Below are positions 54,365 to 62,560 of a DNA stretch of 64,000 bases, one piece after another. Every line of letters begins with the position of its first letter. Within the stretch, counting starts at the first letter, position 1. A program made the translations under genes and the position numbers. The stretch is taken from NCBI GenBank assembly GCA_965204295.1, contig OZ241973.1, positions 1,550,001-1,614,000 on the forward strand, written 5' to 3'. A model generated the notes under the pieces. The model saw only the letters and a program-made list of their open reading frames with translations, had not been told where the DNA came from and made no database searches. The DNA is from JAWKWH01 sp965204295. Its GTDB lineage: Bacteria; Pseudomonadota; Alphaproteobacteria; Rhizobiales; Rhizobiaceae.

Positions 54365-55384
54365 ATGAAGAAAACCATTATCACGGCCGCATTGGCCGCT
54401 TTCGCCGCCGGCGGCGTCTCGGTCGCGCCGGCCCATGCAGTTGGCGCCTGTCTGATCACCAAAACCGACACGAACCCCTTTTTCGTGAAGATGAAGGAAG
54501 GCGCGACGGCAAAAGCTGAACAACTCGGCATTGAGTTGAAGAGTTTCGCCGGAAAGATCGACGGCGATCATGAAACACAAGTGCAGGCGATAGAAACCTG
54601 CATCGCCGACGGCGCCAAGGGCATTCTGCTGACCGCTTCCGACACGTCGTCCATCGTTTCCGCGGTAAAACAGGCGCGTGACGCCGGCCTTCTGGTTATC
54701 GCGCTCGACACGCCGCTTGATCCGATTGACGCCGCCGACGCGACATTCGCCACCGACAATTTCCGCGCGGGCGAACTGATCGGCGCCTGGGCCGCGGCCA
54801 GCCTTGGAGACAAGGCCGACAGCGCCAGGATCGGCATGCTGGATCTGGCCGTTTCTCAACCGACCGTCGGCGTATTGCGCGATCAGGGATTCATGACCGG
54901 CTTCGGCATCGATATCAAGGATCCGAACAAATGGGGCGACGAGGACGACCCGCGTATCGTCGGCCATGACGTGACCGCCGGCAATGAGGAGGGCGGCCGC
55001 AAGGCGATGGAAAACCTTCTGGCGAAGGATCCCATGATCAACGTCGTCTACACGATCAACGAACCGGCCGCCGCCGGCGCCTATGAGGCTCTGAAAGTGA
55101 TCGGTCGCGAGAACGATGTTTTGATCGTTTCCGTCGATGGCGGCTGCCCGGGCGTGCAGAATGTCGAGGACGGGGTAATCGGCGCGACCTCGCAACAGTA
55201 TCCGCTGCTGATGGCGTCGCGCGGCATCGAGGCCGTCGCGGCGTTCGCGAAGGACGGGGCCAGGCCGCGGCCGACCGAAGGCAAGGATTTCTTCGACACC
55301 GGCGTGGCGCTGGTCACCGGCAAGCCGGCTGACGGCGTGGAATCGATCTCGGTCGCCGAAGGCATGGACAAGTGCTGGGGCTGA
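54365..55384 (+). CDS. frcB: Fructose/ribose-type ABC transporter substrate-binding protein
   Basis: 339 residues from ATG 54365, right after AGGAGGACCCA. Signal peptide KKTIITAALAAFAAGGVSVA..AHA. The mature protein matches rhizobial FrcB over its length: ACLITKTDTNPFFVKMKEGA, DGDHETQVQAIETCIADGAK, VIALDTPLDPIDAADATFAT, VGHDVTAGNEEGGRKAMENL, VVYTINEPAAAGAYEALK, and VESISVAEGMDKCWG at the end. It binds a hexose or pentose (fructose in the characterised homologue) in the periplasm. Confidence 0.94.
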   Translation: MKKTIITAALAAFAAGGVSVAPAHAVGACLITKTDTNPFFVKMKEGATAKAEQLGIELKSFAGKIDGDHETQVQAIETCIADGAKGILLTASDTSSIVSAVKQARDAGLLVIALDTPLDPIDAADATFATDNFRAGELIGAWAAASLGDKADSARIGMLDLAVSQPTVGVLRDQGFMTGFGIDIKDPNKWGDEDDPRIVGHDVTAGNEEGGRKAMENLLAKDPMINVVYTINEPAAAGAYEALKVIGRENDVLIVSVDGGCPGVQNVEDGVIGATSQQYPLLMASRGIEAVAAFAKDGARPRPTEGKDFFDTGVALVTGKPADGVESISVAEGMDKCWG

Positions 55385-55393
55385 CTGCCCGGC

Positions 55394-55489
55394 GAATCCT
55401 GACACGGGCGAGGATTCCGTGATAGGCTGACCGTGGCGGCGGACCGTCCGCCTCCACGGTCGGAACGACGGCGCCTTCGCGGCGCCGTC
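55394..55489 (+). promoter_or_regulatory. Three consecutive hairpins between frcB and frcC
   Basis: 55394-55417 forms GAATCCT/AGGATTC; 55429-55461 forms a 15-bp stem from GACCGTGG to CCACGGTC with one mismatch; 55467-55489 forms GACGGCGCC/GGCGCCGTC around a TTCG-containing loop. No T-run follows. Stems after the binding-protein gene of ABC operons often protect the upstream mRNA, giving more FrcB than FrcCA. Confidence 0.6.
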
Positions 55490-55502
55490 GAGGGAGGAAG
55501 AC

Positions 55503-56564
55503 ATGTCGGCGGACAATTATGAATCTGCTGCGCGCGGCGGTGCCTCGGACACGTTCGCGGAGTTCGAGGATGAGGAAAAGAACCTGCTGAACCGCTTGCA
55601 GCATCTCCTCCACACGACACCGTCGATGGCGCCGCTGATCGTTCTGATCTCGGCCATACTGATTTTCGGTCTTCTGCTCGGCGGCAAGTTCTTCTCGCCC
55701 TTCGCTCTCACCCTGATCCTGCAACAGGTCCAGATCGTCGGTATCGTGGCGGCGGCGCAGAGCATCGTCATACTGACCGCCGGCATCGATCTTTCCGTCG
55801 GGGCGATCATGGTCCTTTCATCGGTTGTGATGGGCCAGTTCACATTTCGCTATGGCTTGCCGGTCGAACTTGCCGTCGCCTGCGGGCTGGCCTGCGGAAC
55901 CCTGTGCGGTTTCATCAACGGCTGGCTCGTCGCCCATGTCAAACTGCCGCCCTTCATCGTGACGCTCGGCATGTGGCAGATCGTTCTCGCCACCAACTTC
56001 CTCTATTCCGCCAACGAGACCATTCGCGCCCAGGATATCGAGGCCCGGGCTTCGCTGCTCCAGATATTCGGCGCAAAAATCAACATTGGCGGCGCGATCT
56101 TCACGGTCGGCGCGATCTTCATGCTCGTATTGATATTCGCGCTTGCCTATGTGCTGCGCCAAACCGCCTGGGGGCGGCATGTCTACGCCGTGGGCGACGA
56201 TCCCGAAGCGGCCGAATTGTCCGGCGTCAACGTCAAGAGAACGCTCATTTCCGTCTACATGCTGGCGGGCCTTATCTGCGCCTTTGCCGGCTGGGCCCTG
56301 ATCGGCCGCATCGGCTCGGTGTCTCCGACATCCGGTCAGCTCGCCAATATCGAAAGCATCACCGCCGTGGTGATCGGAGGCATATCGCTGTTCGGCGGCC
56401 GCGGCTCGATTCTCGGCACGTTGTTCGGCGCGCTGATTGTCGGCGTATTCACCCTCGGGCTGCGGCTGATGGGAGCCGACGCCCAGTGGACCTACCTGCT
56501 GATCGGCATACTGATCATTGGCGCCGTCGCGGTCGATCAGTGGATCAGAAAGGTGTCCGCGTAA
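55503..56564 (+). CDS. frcC: Fructose/ribose-type ABC transporter permease
   Basis: 353 residues, preceded by GAGGGAGGAAGAC. About ten helices, with FVIVLTAGIDLSVGAIMVLS-like segment (SIVILTAGIDLSVGAIMVLS), INGWLVAHVKLPPFIVTLGM, and GGISLFGGRGSILGTLFGAL, the typical RbsC/XylH signatures including the EAA-like loop. Its TAA stop overlaps the frcA ATG by one base (TAATG). Confidence 0.94.
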   Translation: MSADNYESAARGGASDTFAEFEDEEKNLLNRLQHLLHTTPSMAPLIVLISAILIFGLLLGGKFFSPFALTLILQQVQIVGIVAAAQSIVILTAGIDLSVGAIMVLSSVVMGQFTFRYGLPVELAVACGLACGTLCGFINGWLVAHVKLPPFIVTLGMWQIVLATNFLYSANETIRAQDIEARASLLQIFGAKINIGGAIFTVGAIFMLVLIFALAYVLRQTAWGRHVYAVGDDPEAAELSGVNVKRTLISVYMLAGLICAFAGWALIGRIGSVSPTSGQLANIESITAVVIGGISLFGGRGSILGTLFGALIVGVFTLGLRLMGADAQWTYLLIGILIIGAVAVDQWIRKVSA

Positions 56565-57340
56565 TGGAACCGATTTTGAAAGGGCGCAATCTGGTCAAGC
56601 GCTACGGCAAGGTGACGGCCATCGACCACGCGGATTTCGATCTCTATCCGGGAGAAATCCTCGGCGTGATCGGCGACAACGGCGCGGGGAAAAGCTCCAT
56701 CATCAAGGCCGTGTCCGGCGCGGTGACGCCGGATGCGGGCGAGGTCTGGCTGGAAGGCGGGCAGGTGCATTTCCATTCGCCGATCGACGCGCGGGAAGCG
56801 GGAATCGAAACGGTCTACCAGACGCTGGCCATGTCACCGGCGCTGTCGATCGCCGACAACATGTTCATGGGCCGCGAACTGCGCAAACCGGGCCTCCGGG
56901 GCAGGTGGCTGCGCCAGCTCGACCATGTCGCCATGGAGAAGTTCGCCCGCGAAAAACTCTCCGAACTGGGCCTGATGACCATTCAGAACATCAACCAGGC
57001 GGTGGAAACCCTTTCGGGCGGGCAGCGGCAGGGTGTGGCGGTGGCGCGCGCGGCGGCGTTCGGTTCGAAGGTAATCATCCTCGACGAGCCGACGGCGGCG
57101 CTTGGCGTCAAGGAAAGCCGACGTGTGCTCGAACTTGTCCTCGACGTTCGCTCGCGCGGGATTCCGATTGTTCTGATCTCCCACAACATGCCGCATGTAT
57201 TTGAAGTGGCTGATAGAATCCATGTTCACCGGCTGGGCAAGCGGCTCTGCGTCATCGATCCGAAGGATTATTCCATGTCGGATGCCGTCGCCTTCATGAC
57301 CGGCGCGAAGGAACCGCCGCGGGAAGCGCTGGCGGCCTGA
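56564..57340 (+). CDS. frcA: Fructose/ribose-type ABC transporter ATP-binding protein
   Basis: 258 residues. A single ABC domain: Walker A GVIGDNGAGKSSIIKAVSGA, Q-loop region ETVYQTLAMSP, signature LSGGQRQGVAVARAAAFGSK, Walker B VIILDEPTAALGVKESR, H-loop IVLISHNMPHV. Unlike RbsA/XylG it has just one nucleotide-binding domain, so it acts as a homodimer, as in rhizobial FrcA. The start is fixed by the TAATG overlap with frcC. Confidence 0.95.
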   Translation: MEPILKGRNLVKRYGKVTAIDHADFDLYPGEILGVIGDNGAGKSSIIKAVSGAVTPDAGEVWLEGGQVHFHSPIDAREAGIETVYQTLAMSPALSIADNMFMGRELRKPGLRGRWLRQLDHVAMEKFAREKLSELGLMTIQNINQAVETLSGGQRQGVAVARAAAFGSKVIILDEPTAALGVKESRRVLELVLDVRSRGIPIVLISHNMPHVFEVADRIHVHRLGKRLCVIDPKDYSMSDAVAFMTGAKEPPREALAA

Positions 57341-57342
57341 CG

Positions 57343-57999
57343 ATGCAGGCCGGAGAACTTGCCTCGCTGATTCTTGAACGGGCGGAAGGACAGTCCCGCT
57401 TTGTCGTGGCGATCGCCGGACCGCCGGGTTCGGGAAAATCGACCCTCGCCCGGCAGCTTGTCGACAGGTTCAACGGCCGGCGCAATCAGGCGGCGTTGTT
57501 GCCCATGGACGGTTTTCATCTCGACAACCGGGTTTTGGAGAATCTCGGTCTCGTTTCGCGAAAAGGCGCGCCGGAAACCTTCGATTTTGACGGATTCTTC
57601 CGGCTGTTTTCGGCAATTCGCGCGATAGAATCGCCAATATACGCGCCGGCCTTCGACCGCGAACTCGATCTGGCGCGGGCCGGCGCGCTCGAAATTCGCG
57701 GCGATCACCGGTTGATCGTCTCGGAAGGTAACTATCTGCTGCTGGACGGGGAACCGTGGACGAAACTTGCCGGCCTGTTCGACCTGACCGTCTTTCTCGA
57801 TGTGGCGGAAGATGAACTGGAACGCCGGCTCATACGGCGTTGGCTCGACCACGGTCACGACCGGCAGGCGGCGGAAAGACGGGCCCGCGGCAACGACATG
57901 GTCAATGCGCGGCTCGTAAACAGCCGCAGAATGCCCGCCGACATTCTGCTGAGCCGGACGCCGGCGTTCACTTCGGAACGAGCGGCAACGTCACCATGA
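57343..57999 (+). CDS. frcK: P-loop sugar/nucleoside kinase of the frc operon
   Basis: 218 residues. P-loop VAIAGPPGSGKSTLARQLVD near residue 22, LPMDGFHLDNRVLENLGL, KGAPETFDFDGFF and ALEIRGDHRLIVSEGNYLLLDG resemble the uridine-kinase/PanK-like NTPase family. The fourth gene of frcBCAK in rhizobia has this type and is thought to phosphorylate the imported sugar; the actual substrate is unproved. It starts two bases after frcA. Its 3' end overlaps the convergent histidine-kinase gene by 32 bases. Confidence 0.85.
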   Translation: MQAGELASLILERAEGQSRFVVAIAGPPGSGKSTLARQLVDRFNGRRNQAALLPMDGFHLDNRVLENLGLVSRKGAPETFDFDGFFRLFSAIRAIESPIYAPAFDRELDLARAGALEIRGDHRLIVSEGNYLLLDGEPWTKLAGLFDLTVFLDVAEDELERRLIRRWLDHGHDRQAAERRARGNDMVNARLVNSRRMPADILLSRTPAFTSERAATSP

Positions 58000-59230
58000 T
58001 CGCCAGGCGTCCCCCGGCGCCCGCGGTAACGACCGCCGAACCGCCATGCGCCTCCGCGATCTGTCTTACGAGCGGGAGGCCGAGCCCGCTGTTGCCGGTA
58101 TTCCGCAATTGCGCGTCGCGATAAAACGGTTCGAACACCTTTTCCCGGATTTCCCCGGCAATTCCTTCACCGCCATCGCTGACGGTCATTATTACCCGGT
58201 TCGCATCGCTATCGATCCCGACCTCGATTGGCGGCGCGCCATGTTCGGTCGCGTTCTTCAACAGATTGCGCACCAGACGGCGGAGCAGATGCGGGTCGCC
58301 CCGGACCGTCGCCGCCGCCCCGGCGACCGTGCAATGTTCAAACCGTGCGCACTCTTCGGCGACCAGGCCCAGAAGATCGACGGATTCCGCGCAATCCATC
58401 CTCGCGCCGGCCTCCAGCCGGCTCATCAGCAATATCTCGTTGACCAGCAGGTCGAGCTCCGCGATGTTCCGCATCAACGCCCTGCGCCGTTGCGGATCCT
58501 CCTTTTTTTCGAGCATTTCAACGCCAAGCCGGATACGCGCCAGCGGTGTGCGCAGTTCATGCGAAGCGTTGGCCAGCAGCATGCGATTCGCCTCAACCAG
58601 TTTCTCGATCTTCTCCGCCGCCTCGTTGAAGCTCCGCGCCAGGTTCGCCACTTCGTCGCGTCCCTCCACCTTCACGCGAGTGGAAAGTTCGCCGCCGCCG
58701 ATTTGCACGACGCCGTCGCGCAGACGTTCCAACCGGCGCGTCAGCCGCCTGACCAGGGGATAAGACACCAGAACGATGCTGACCACGATCGCGCCAAGAA
58801 ACAGGGTCAGATTGACCAATGGATGCAGCGCGCCGGGACGGTTGACATCAATCGCCAGCCAGCGGCCGTCCGCGAGGTTGAGCGTCAAATGCTGGCCGGC
58901 GCGCCTGTTGCGGCCGCCGGACTTCCTGAAACCGCGAGAGAGACCGACCGGTTCGCCGAAAGCGGCGATCAGGCGCAATTCGCCGTCGAACAGGCTGATA
59001 TCGGCGTTGAGTTCCCGGCCGAGCGCGGCGATGGCGCTGCGCTGTCGCGCAACGGGCGCTGCCGCCGGCGGCAGCGATTGCATCGCCAGTTCACTGGCGA
59101 CCCCCAGAACGTCGCGATGGAAATGATCCCGGACGAAGACGCTCCACAGAATTCCGGACAGCACCGCCATCATGATGATGCTGCCGATGATCGTCGCATA
59201 AATCTGAAGGTAAAGGCGGCGTCTCAGCAT
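57968..59230 (-). CDS. Sensor histidine kinase (CpxA/RstB-like)
   Basis: 420 residues. Helix 1 IYATIIGSIIMMAVLSGIL (about 8-28), a periplasmic sensor loop of about 120 residues, helix 2 LFLGAIVVSIVLVSYPLVRR, a HAMP domain with RLRDGVVQIGGGELSTRVKV, then the H-box LLANASHELRTPLARIRLGV near residue 227, N-box RRLVRNLLKNATEHGAPP and GLGLPLVRQIAEAHGG. It autophosphorylates on His and passes phosphate to the adjacent regulator. Last gene of the CpxP-R-A-like operon. Confidence 0.92.
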   Translation of the reverse strand: MLRRRLYLQIYATIIGSIIMMAVLSGILWSVFVRDHFHRDVLGVASELAMQSLPPAAAPVARQRSAIAALGRELNADISLFDGELRLIAAFGEPVGLSRGFRKSGGRNRRAGQHLTLNLADGRWLAIDVNRPGALHPLVNLTLFLGAIVVSIVLVSYPLVRRLTRRLERLRDGVVQIGGGELSTRVKVEGRDEVANLARSFNEAAEKIEKLVEANRMLLANASHELRTPLARIRLGVEMLEKKEDPQRRRALMRNIAELDLLVNEILLMSRLEAGARMDCAESVDLLGLVAEECARFEHCTVAGAAATVRGDPHLLRRLVRNLLKNATEHGAPPIEVGIDSDANRVIMTVSDGGEGIAGEIREKVFEPFYRDAQLRNTGNSGLGLPLVRQIAEAHGGSAVVTAGAGGRLAIMVTLPLVPK

Positions 59231-59257
59231 TGCGGCCCCTCCACGCGCGGCGTTTTC

Positions 59258-59944
59258 TCAGTCCTGGACGCGGGCGAACACATAGCCGGCGCCCCTGACC
59301 GTGATCACGCGGAGCGGATGTTTCGGATCATCTTCTATCTCCGCGCGGATGCGGGAAATGTGCACATCGATCGAGCGGTCGAAGGCTTCAAGATTCTCTC
59401 CCTTCAGGCGTTCCATGAGCATGTCGCGGCTCAGGACGCGCCCGGCCGCGTTCGCCAGTATCTCCAGAAGCTTGAACTGATGAGCCGTCAGATCGCATCG
59501 CCGCCCGTCGATCGCCGCCGCCATGGCGCCCGTATCGATTTCCAATCGCCCGAATCGCAGCAGGCCGCCACTCCTGCCGATGCGGCTTCGTCTGAGAATC
59601 GCGTTGAGGCGCGCCAGCAATTCGCGCGGTTCGAAAGGCTTCGGCAAATAATCGTCGGCGCCCAGTTCCAGTCCGACGATGCGGTCGGTCGGATCGCCCC
59701 TGGCGGTAAGGATCAGAATCGGAACGTCGTCTTTCGCACGAAGCGACCGGCATACGTCCAGCCCGCTTATATCGGGCAACATCAGGTCCAATATGACGGC
59801 ATTGAACGGTCTGGCTTTTTGCAGGGCCAGACCCTCGTTGCCGGCGCCGGCGACGGTGACGGCAAAACCGGACTCGCCGAGATAGTCCCTGACCATCCCG
59901 GCGAGCCTCGCATCGTCTTCGATCAACAGAATTTCTTCCGCCAT
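59258..59944 (-). CDS. OmpR-family response regulator (CpxR-like)
   Basis: 228 residues from ATG 59944 (MAEEILLIEDDARLAGMVRD). The receiver domain shows acidic DD near residue 9, the phospho-Asp in VILDLMLPDISGLDVCR near 52, the LTARG Thr and DYLPKPFEPREL Lys; the C-terminal winged helix has HQFKLLEILANAAGRVLSRD and RSIDVHISRIRAEIEDDPKH, RVITVRGAGYVF. It regulates envelope-stress genes in Cpx-type systems, inferred from the neighbouring CpxP-like gene. Confidence 0.93.
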   Translation of the reverse strand: MAEEILLIEDDARLAGMVRDYLGESGFAVTVAGAGNEGLALQKARPFNAVILDLMLPDISGLDVCRSLRAKDDVPILILTARGDPTDRIVGLELGADDYLPKPFEPRELLARLNAILRRSRIGRSGGLLRFGRLEIDTGAMAAAIDGRRCDLTAHQFKLLEILANAAGRVLSRDMLMERLKGENLEAFDRSIDVHISRIRAEIEDDPKHPLRVITVRGAGYVFARVQD

Positions 59945-59966
59945 GACCTGCCAGTCCAGGCGCCGG

Positions 59967-60563
59967 TCAGCCCCGGCGCCAGCCGCCCCGCATGCCGCGG
60001 AACTGTCTGATGCGCTCATCAAGCACCTTTCGCTGTTCGGCCGTCAACACCCCTCCGACGTCGGCGATCGCGTCGATGAGCTTCTTGCTGATGCGGTCCG
60101 CTTCCGCGAGGCGTTCGGCGCGAACCCGTTCAAGCGCCTGACGGTCGATGGAGTCTTCAAGCAGCAGTTCATGGATTTCCGTCGCCGCCGCGTGCATGTC
60201 GTCGCGCATTGGCTTCAGATCCCTGGCGACCGCGGTCAACAATGTCGCGATCTTTTCCGACTGCTCGTCGGTCGCGTCGATTTCAATGGCGGCATGTCTG
60301 ACCATACGTGTGATCGCGGCCTCGATTTCGGCGTCGCTCATATCGGCAAAACGATGATGCCGGCCATGCCGGCCCCGGTGGGTTTCGCCGTTCTCGCTCG
60401 CGGCGAACAGCTTCATGTGAGCGTAGGTATTGCTCTCGGCGAACGCCTGTACGCCGAATACGCCGCCCAACAACAGGGCGCCGGCGGCGACATAGGCAAT
60501 CGCCCTGCGGCAGCGCTTGCCGGACTTGTTGTTCCGTTCGCCGTTTCCGTTGATCTCATTCAT
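59967..60563 (-). CDS. Periplasmic CpxP/Spy-like protein
   Basis: 198 residues. N-terminal anchor or signal AIAYVAAGALLLGGVFGVQA near residues 22-42, His-rich RGRHGRHHRFADM patch, then an all-helical LTXXQ-type domain (DEQSEKIATLLTAVARDLK, MHAAATEIHELLLEDS, LTAEQRKVLDERIRQFRGMR). Spy/CpxP proteins are periplasmic chaperone/sensor-inhibitors of the Cpx kinase. It lies upstream of the response regulator by 22 bases and likely shares its transcript. Confidence 0.85.
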   Translation of the reverse strand: MNEINGNGERNNKSGKRCRRAIAYVAAGALLLGGVFGVQAFAESNTYAHMKLFAASENGETHRGRHGRHHRFADMSDAEIEAAITRMVRHAAIEIDATDEQSEKIATLLTAVARDLKPMRDDMHAAATEIHELLLEDSIDRQALERVRAERLAEADRISKKLIDAIADVGGVLTAEQRKVLDERIRQFRGMRGGWRRG

Positions 60564-60697
60564 GACAAATCTCCTGCTCCGGTGGATGGGGAGGCTTCCG
60601 CCTTCCGCAATGTTCCCAAGCTAGGCACCGCCTGTTGCCGGCGCTTCTCTCCGATGTAAAGAAAGGTAAAGTCATCCGTCCGCCGGCGGTTCACGCC

Positions 60698-60718
60698 GTT
60701 GATTGCAATGCAATCAAC
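60698..60718. promoter_or_regulatory. Palindrome 1 upstream of the RHH::CoaBC gene
   Basis: 10-bp perfect arms GTTGATTGCA and TGCAATCAAC around a central A. It abuts the second palindrome with no gap and ends 40 bases before the predicted start. Probable operator half of a double site. Confidence 0.75.
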
Positions 60719-60738
60719 GCATACACTATAGTGTATGC
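60719..60738. promoter_or_regulatory. Palindrome 2, perfect 20-bp dyad before the RHH::CoaBC gene
   Basis: GCATACACTATAGTGTATGC is a perfect self-complementary 20-mer ending 20 bases before the start codon at 60759, and it overlaps an alternative ATG at 60735. FitA/Arc-type ribbon-helix-helix dimers bind paired dyads of this kind, so it is a likely autoregulatory operator. Confidence 0.8.
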
Positions 60739-60758
60739 AACGGCAAATGAGGTGCGTA

Positions 60759-62150
60759 ATGGCATCCGTCACAATCCGGCAGATTGACGAACGGACCAAG
60801 CAAAAGCTGCGGGAGCGGGCCGCGCGGAACGGTGTGTCGATGGAACGGGAACTGCGCTCGATTCTGCGAAATGCCGTCCGGGCGGAGGACGGCGCGACCG
60901 TTCCGGCGGGCCCGCCGGCCTCCGCCATGGCGGGCTTTTGGGGCGGAAAACGAATCCTGTTGATCATCGGCGGCGGAATCGCCGCCTATAAATGCCACGA
61001 TCTGATCAGGCGGTTGCGGGAGCGCGGCCTCGGCGTTCGCGCCGTCATGACGGATGCCGCTCAATCCTTCATCACGCCGATGAGCGTATCGGCCCTGACC
61101 GCCGACCGTGTTTTCGTCGAACTGTTCGATCGTGACGATGAGCACGACATCGGCCACATCAGGCTGTCGCGGGAAGCCGACCTCCTGGTTGTGGCGCCCG
61201 CGACGGCGGACCTCATGGCCAGGATGGCCAACGGACTGGCCAACGATCTTGCCTCCGCCGTGCTCATGGCGACCGACAAGCCGGTTCTGGCGGCCCCGGC
61301 CATGAACCCCGGAATGTGGGATCATCCCGCCACCCGCCGCAACGTGCTGACGTTGAAAGGGGACGGCATCGGATTTATCGGCCCCAACTCGGGCGAAATG
61401 GCCGAGAGCGGCGAGGCGGGCGAAGGCAGGATGGCCGAACCGTCCGAGATCGTCTCGGCGGTCGAATCCCTGCTTGACGATCGGCCCAAACCCCTGCGCG
61501 GCAGGAAGATCATCATGACGTCGGGCCCGACGCATGAGCCGATCGATCCGGTGCGATACATCGCCAACCGCTCTTCGGGCAAGCAGGGCCACGCGGTCGC
61601 CGGCGCGCTTGCGCGCCTGGGCGCGGACGTGCGGCTTGTCTCCGGACCGGTCGCCATACCCGACCCGGCGGGAGTGGACGTCACCCGCGTGGAAAGCGCC
61701 CGCGAGATGCGTGACGCGGTGGAACGTCTTCTGCCGGGCGACGCGGCGATCATGGTGGCGGCGGTAGCCGACTGGCGCACGGCTTCTCAGTCCGACCGCA
61801 AGATAAAGAAAAATCCCGGAAGCGGTGCGCCGGTCCTGCGTCTGACCGAAAACCCCGATATTCTGGCCGGCATCGGCAATCATGGACAAAGGCCGGGCCT
61901 GGTCGTCGGATTCGCCGCCGAAACGGACGACCTGACCGCGAACGCCGACGCCAAACTGAAGAGCAAGGGAGCCGACATCATCGTCGCCAACGACGTTTCG
62001 CCGGACAGCGGCGTCATGGGCGGCGATCGCAACCGGGTGCGCATCGTGAGCCGTTCCGGTGTGAGGGAATGGCCGGAAATGTCAAAGGACGAGGTAGCCG
62101 AAAAACTGGCCCGGCTGGTCGCCGGCCATTTGAGCGCCGCGCGAAGGTAA
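60759..62150 (+). CDS. coaBC: Ribbon-helix-helix (FitA-like) :: CoaBC fusion (phosphopantothenoylcysteine synthetase/decarboxylase)
   Basis: 463 residues from ATG 60759, preceded by GAGGTGCGTA. Residues 1-42 (ASVTIRQIDERTKQKLRERA, SMERELRSILRNAV) are a FitA/Arc-type ribbon-helix-helix DNA-binding domain. A short Pro/Ala linker (43-62) leads to CoaC (about 63-235: ILLIIGGGIAAYKCHDLIRR, GHIRLSREADLLVVAPATAD, APAMNPGMWDHPA) and CoaB (about 245-463: IIMTSGPTHEPIDPVRYIAN, SSGKQGHAVAGALARLGADV, AAVADWR, KIKKNPGSG). The enzyme joins cysteine to 4'-phosphopantothenate and decarboxylates the product in CoA synthesis. ATG 60735 is an alternative start inside palindrome 2. Confidence 0.9.
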   Translation: MASVTIRQIDERTKQKLRERAARNGVSMERELRSILRNAVRAEDGATVPAGPPASAMAGFWGGKRILLIIGGGIAAYKCHDLIRRLRERGLGVRAVMTDAAQSFITPMSVSALTADRVFVELFDRDDEHDIGHIRLSREADLLVVAPATADLMARMANGLANDLASAVLMATDKPVLAAPAMNPGMWDHPATRRNVLTLKGDGIGFIGPNSGEMAESGEAGEGRMAEPSEIVSAVESLLDDRPKPLRGRKIIMTSGPTHEPIDPVRYIANRSSGKQGHAVAGALARLGADVRLVSGPVAIPDPAGVDVTRVESAREMRDAVERLLPGDAAIMVAAVADWRTASQSDRKIKKNPGSGAPVLRLTENPDILAGIGNHGQRPGLVVGFAAETDDLTANADAKLKSKGADIIVANDVSPDSGVMGGDRNRVRIVSRSGVREWPEMSKDEVAEKLARLVAGHLSAARR

Positions 62151-62160
62151 GCGAAAAACA

Positions 62161-62188
62161 CCCGGGCCGGTTGTGTTCCGGCCCCGGG
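62161..62188. terminator. Hairpin between convergent coaBC and BLH genes
   Basis: CCCGGGCCGG, a 7-base loop, then CCGGCCCCGGG: a GC-rich stem with one bulged base, 11 bases after the coaBC stop and 11 before the end of the convergent gene. No T-run, but its position fits a bidirectional terminator. Confidence 0.5.
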
Positions 62189-62198
62189 AACGAGCGAT

Positions 62199-62531
62199 CT
62201 ATCGCGCCATGCCGACACGCCGCAGCAGGTCGATGCAGCGTGCGCCGGTGCGGCAATAGGCCAGCACCGGTCGTTCGGCGCCGCTCATTACCGCGGCCAT
62301 GTCCGAAACGTCGTCGGACGTGATTGCGCCGGAAACGACGGGAACATGGAAAAATTTCAATCCGGACGCCTCCGCCGCGGACCGGATCCGCTCATGCGGC
62401 GTCGTCCCCTCCTCATGATCAGGCCGGTTGGAGATCAGGGTCCGAAAACCCATTTCCGCGATCGTGCCGACATCGGCAACACCGATCTGTCCCGCCACGG
62501 CCACGCGATCCGCGATCCGGCGAATTTCCAT
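62199..62531 (-). CDS. BLH-type (TIGR01244) phosphatase/sulfurtransferase-like protein
   Basis: 110 residues from ATG 62531 (MEIRRIADRVAVAGQIGVAD). The dual-specificity-phosphatase-like loop is LAYCRTGARCIDLLRR with nucleophile Cys and Arg four residues later, and LISNRPDHEEGTTPHERI is the family's typical segment. In BLH/BigR systems this domain works with the metallo-beta-lactamase fold in sulfide detoxification. It lies 30 bases downstream of the MBL gene on the same strand. Confidence 0.85.
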   Translation of the reverse strand: MEIRRIADRVAVAGQIGVADVGTIAEMGFRTLISNRPDHEEGTTPHERIRSAAEASGLKFFHVPVVSGAITSDDVSDMAAVMSGAERPVLAYCRTGARCIDLLRRVGMAR

Positions 62532-62560
62532 TGTCGATGAACTCCGATTTTCCCGCGGGC

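Noticed and set aside
58046..60010. Long 654-codon plus-strand open frame
   Set aside because: It runs antisense across the histidine kinase and response regulator, which have full motifs on the other strand; the text is Arg/Gln/His-rich shadow sequence with no domain.
60726..61889. 387-codon minus-strand frame
   Set aside because: Antisense shadow of CoaBC.
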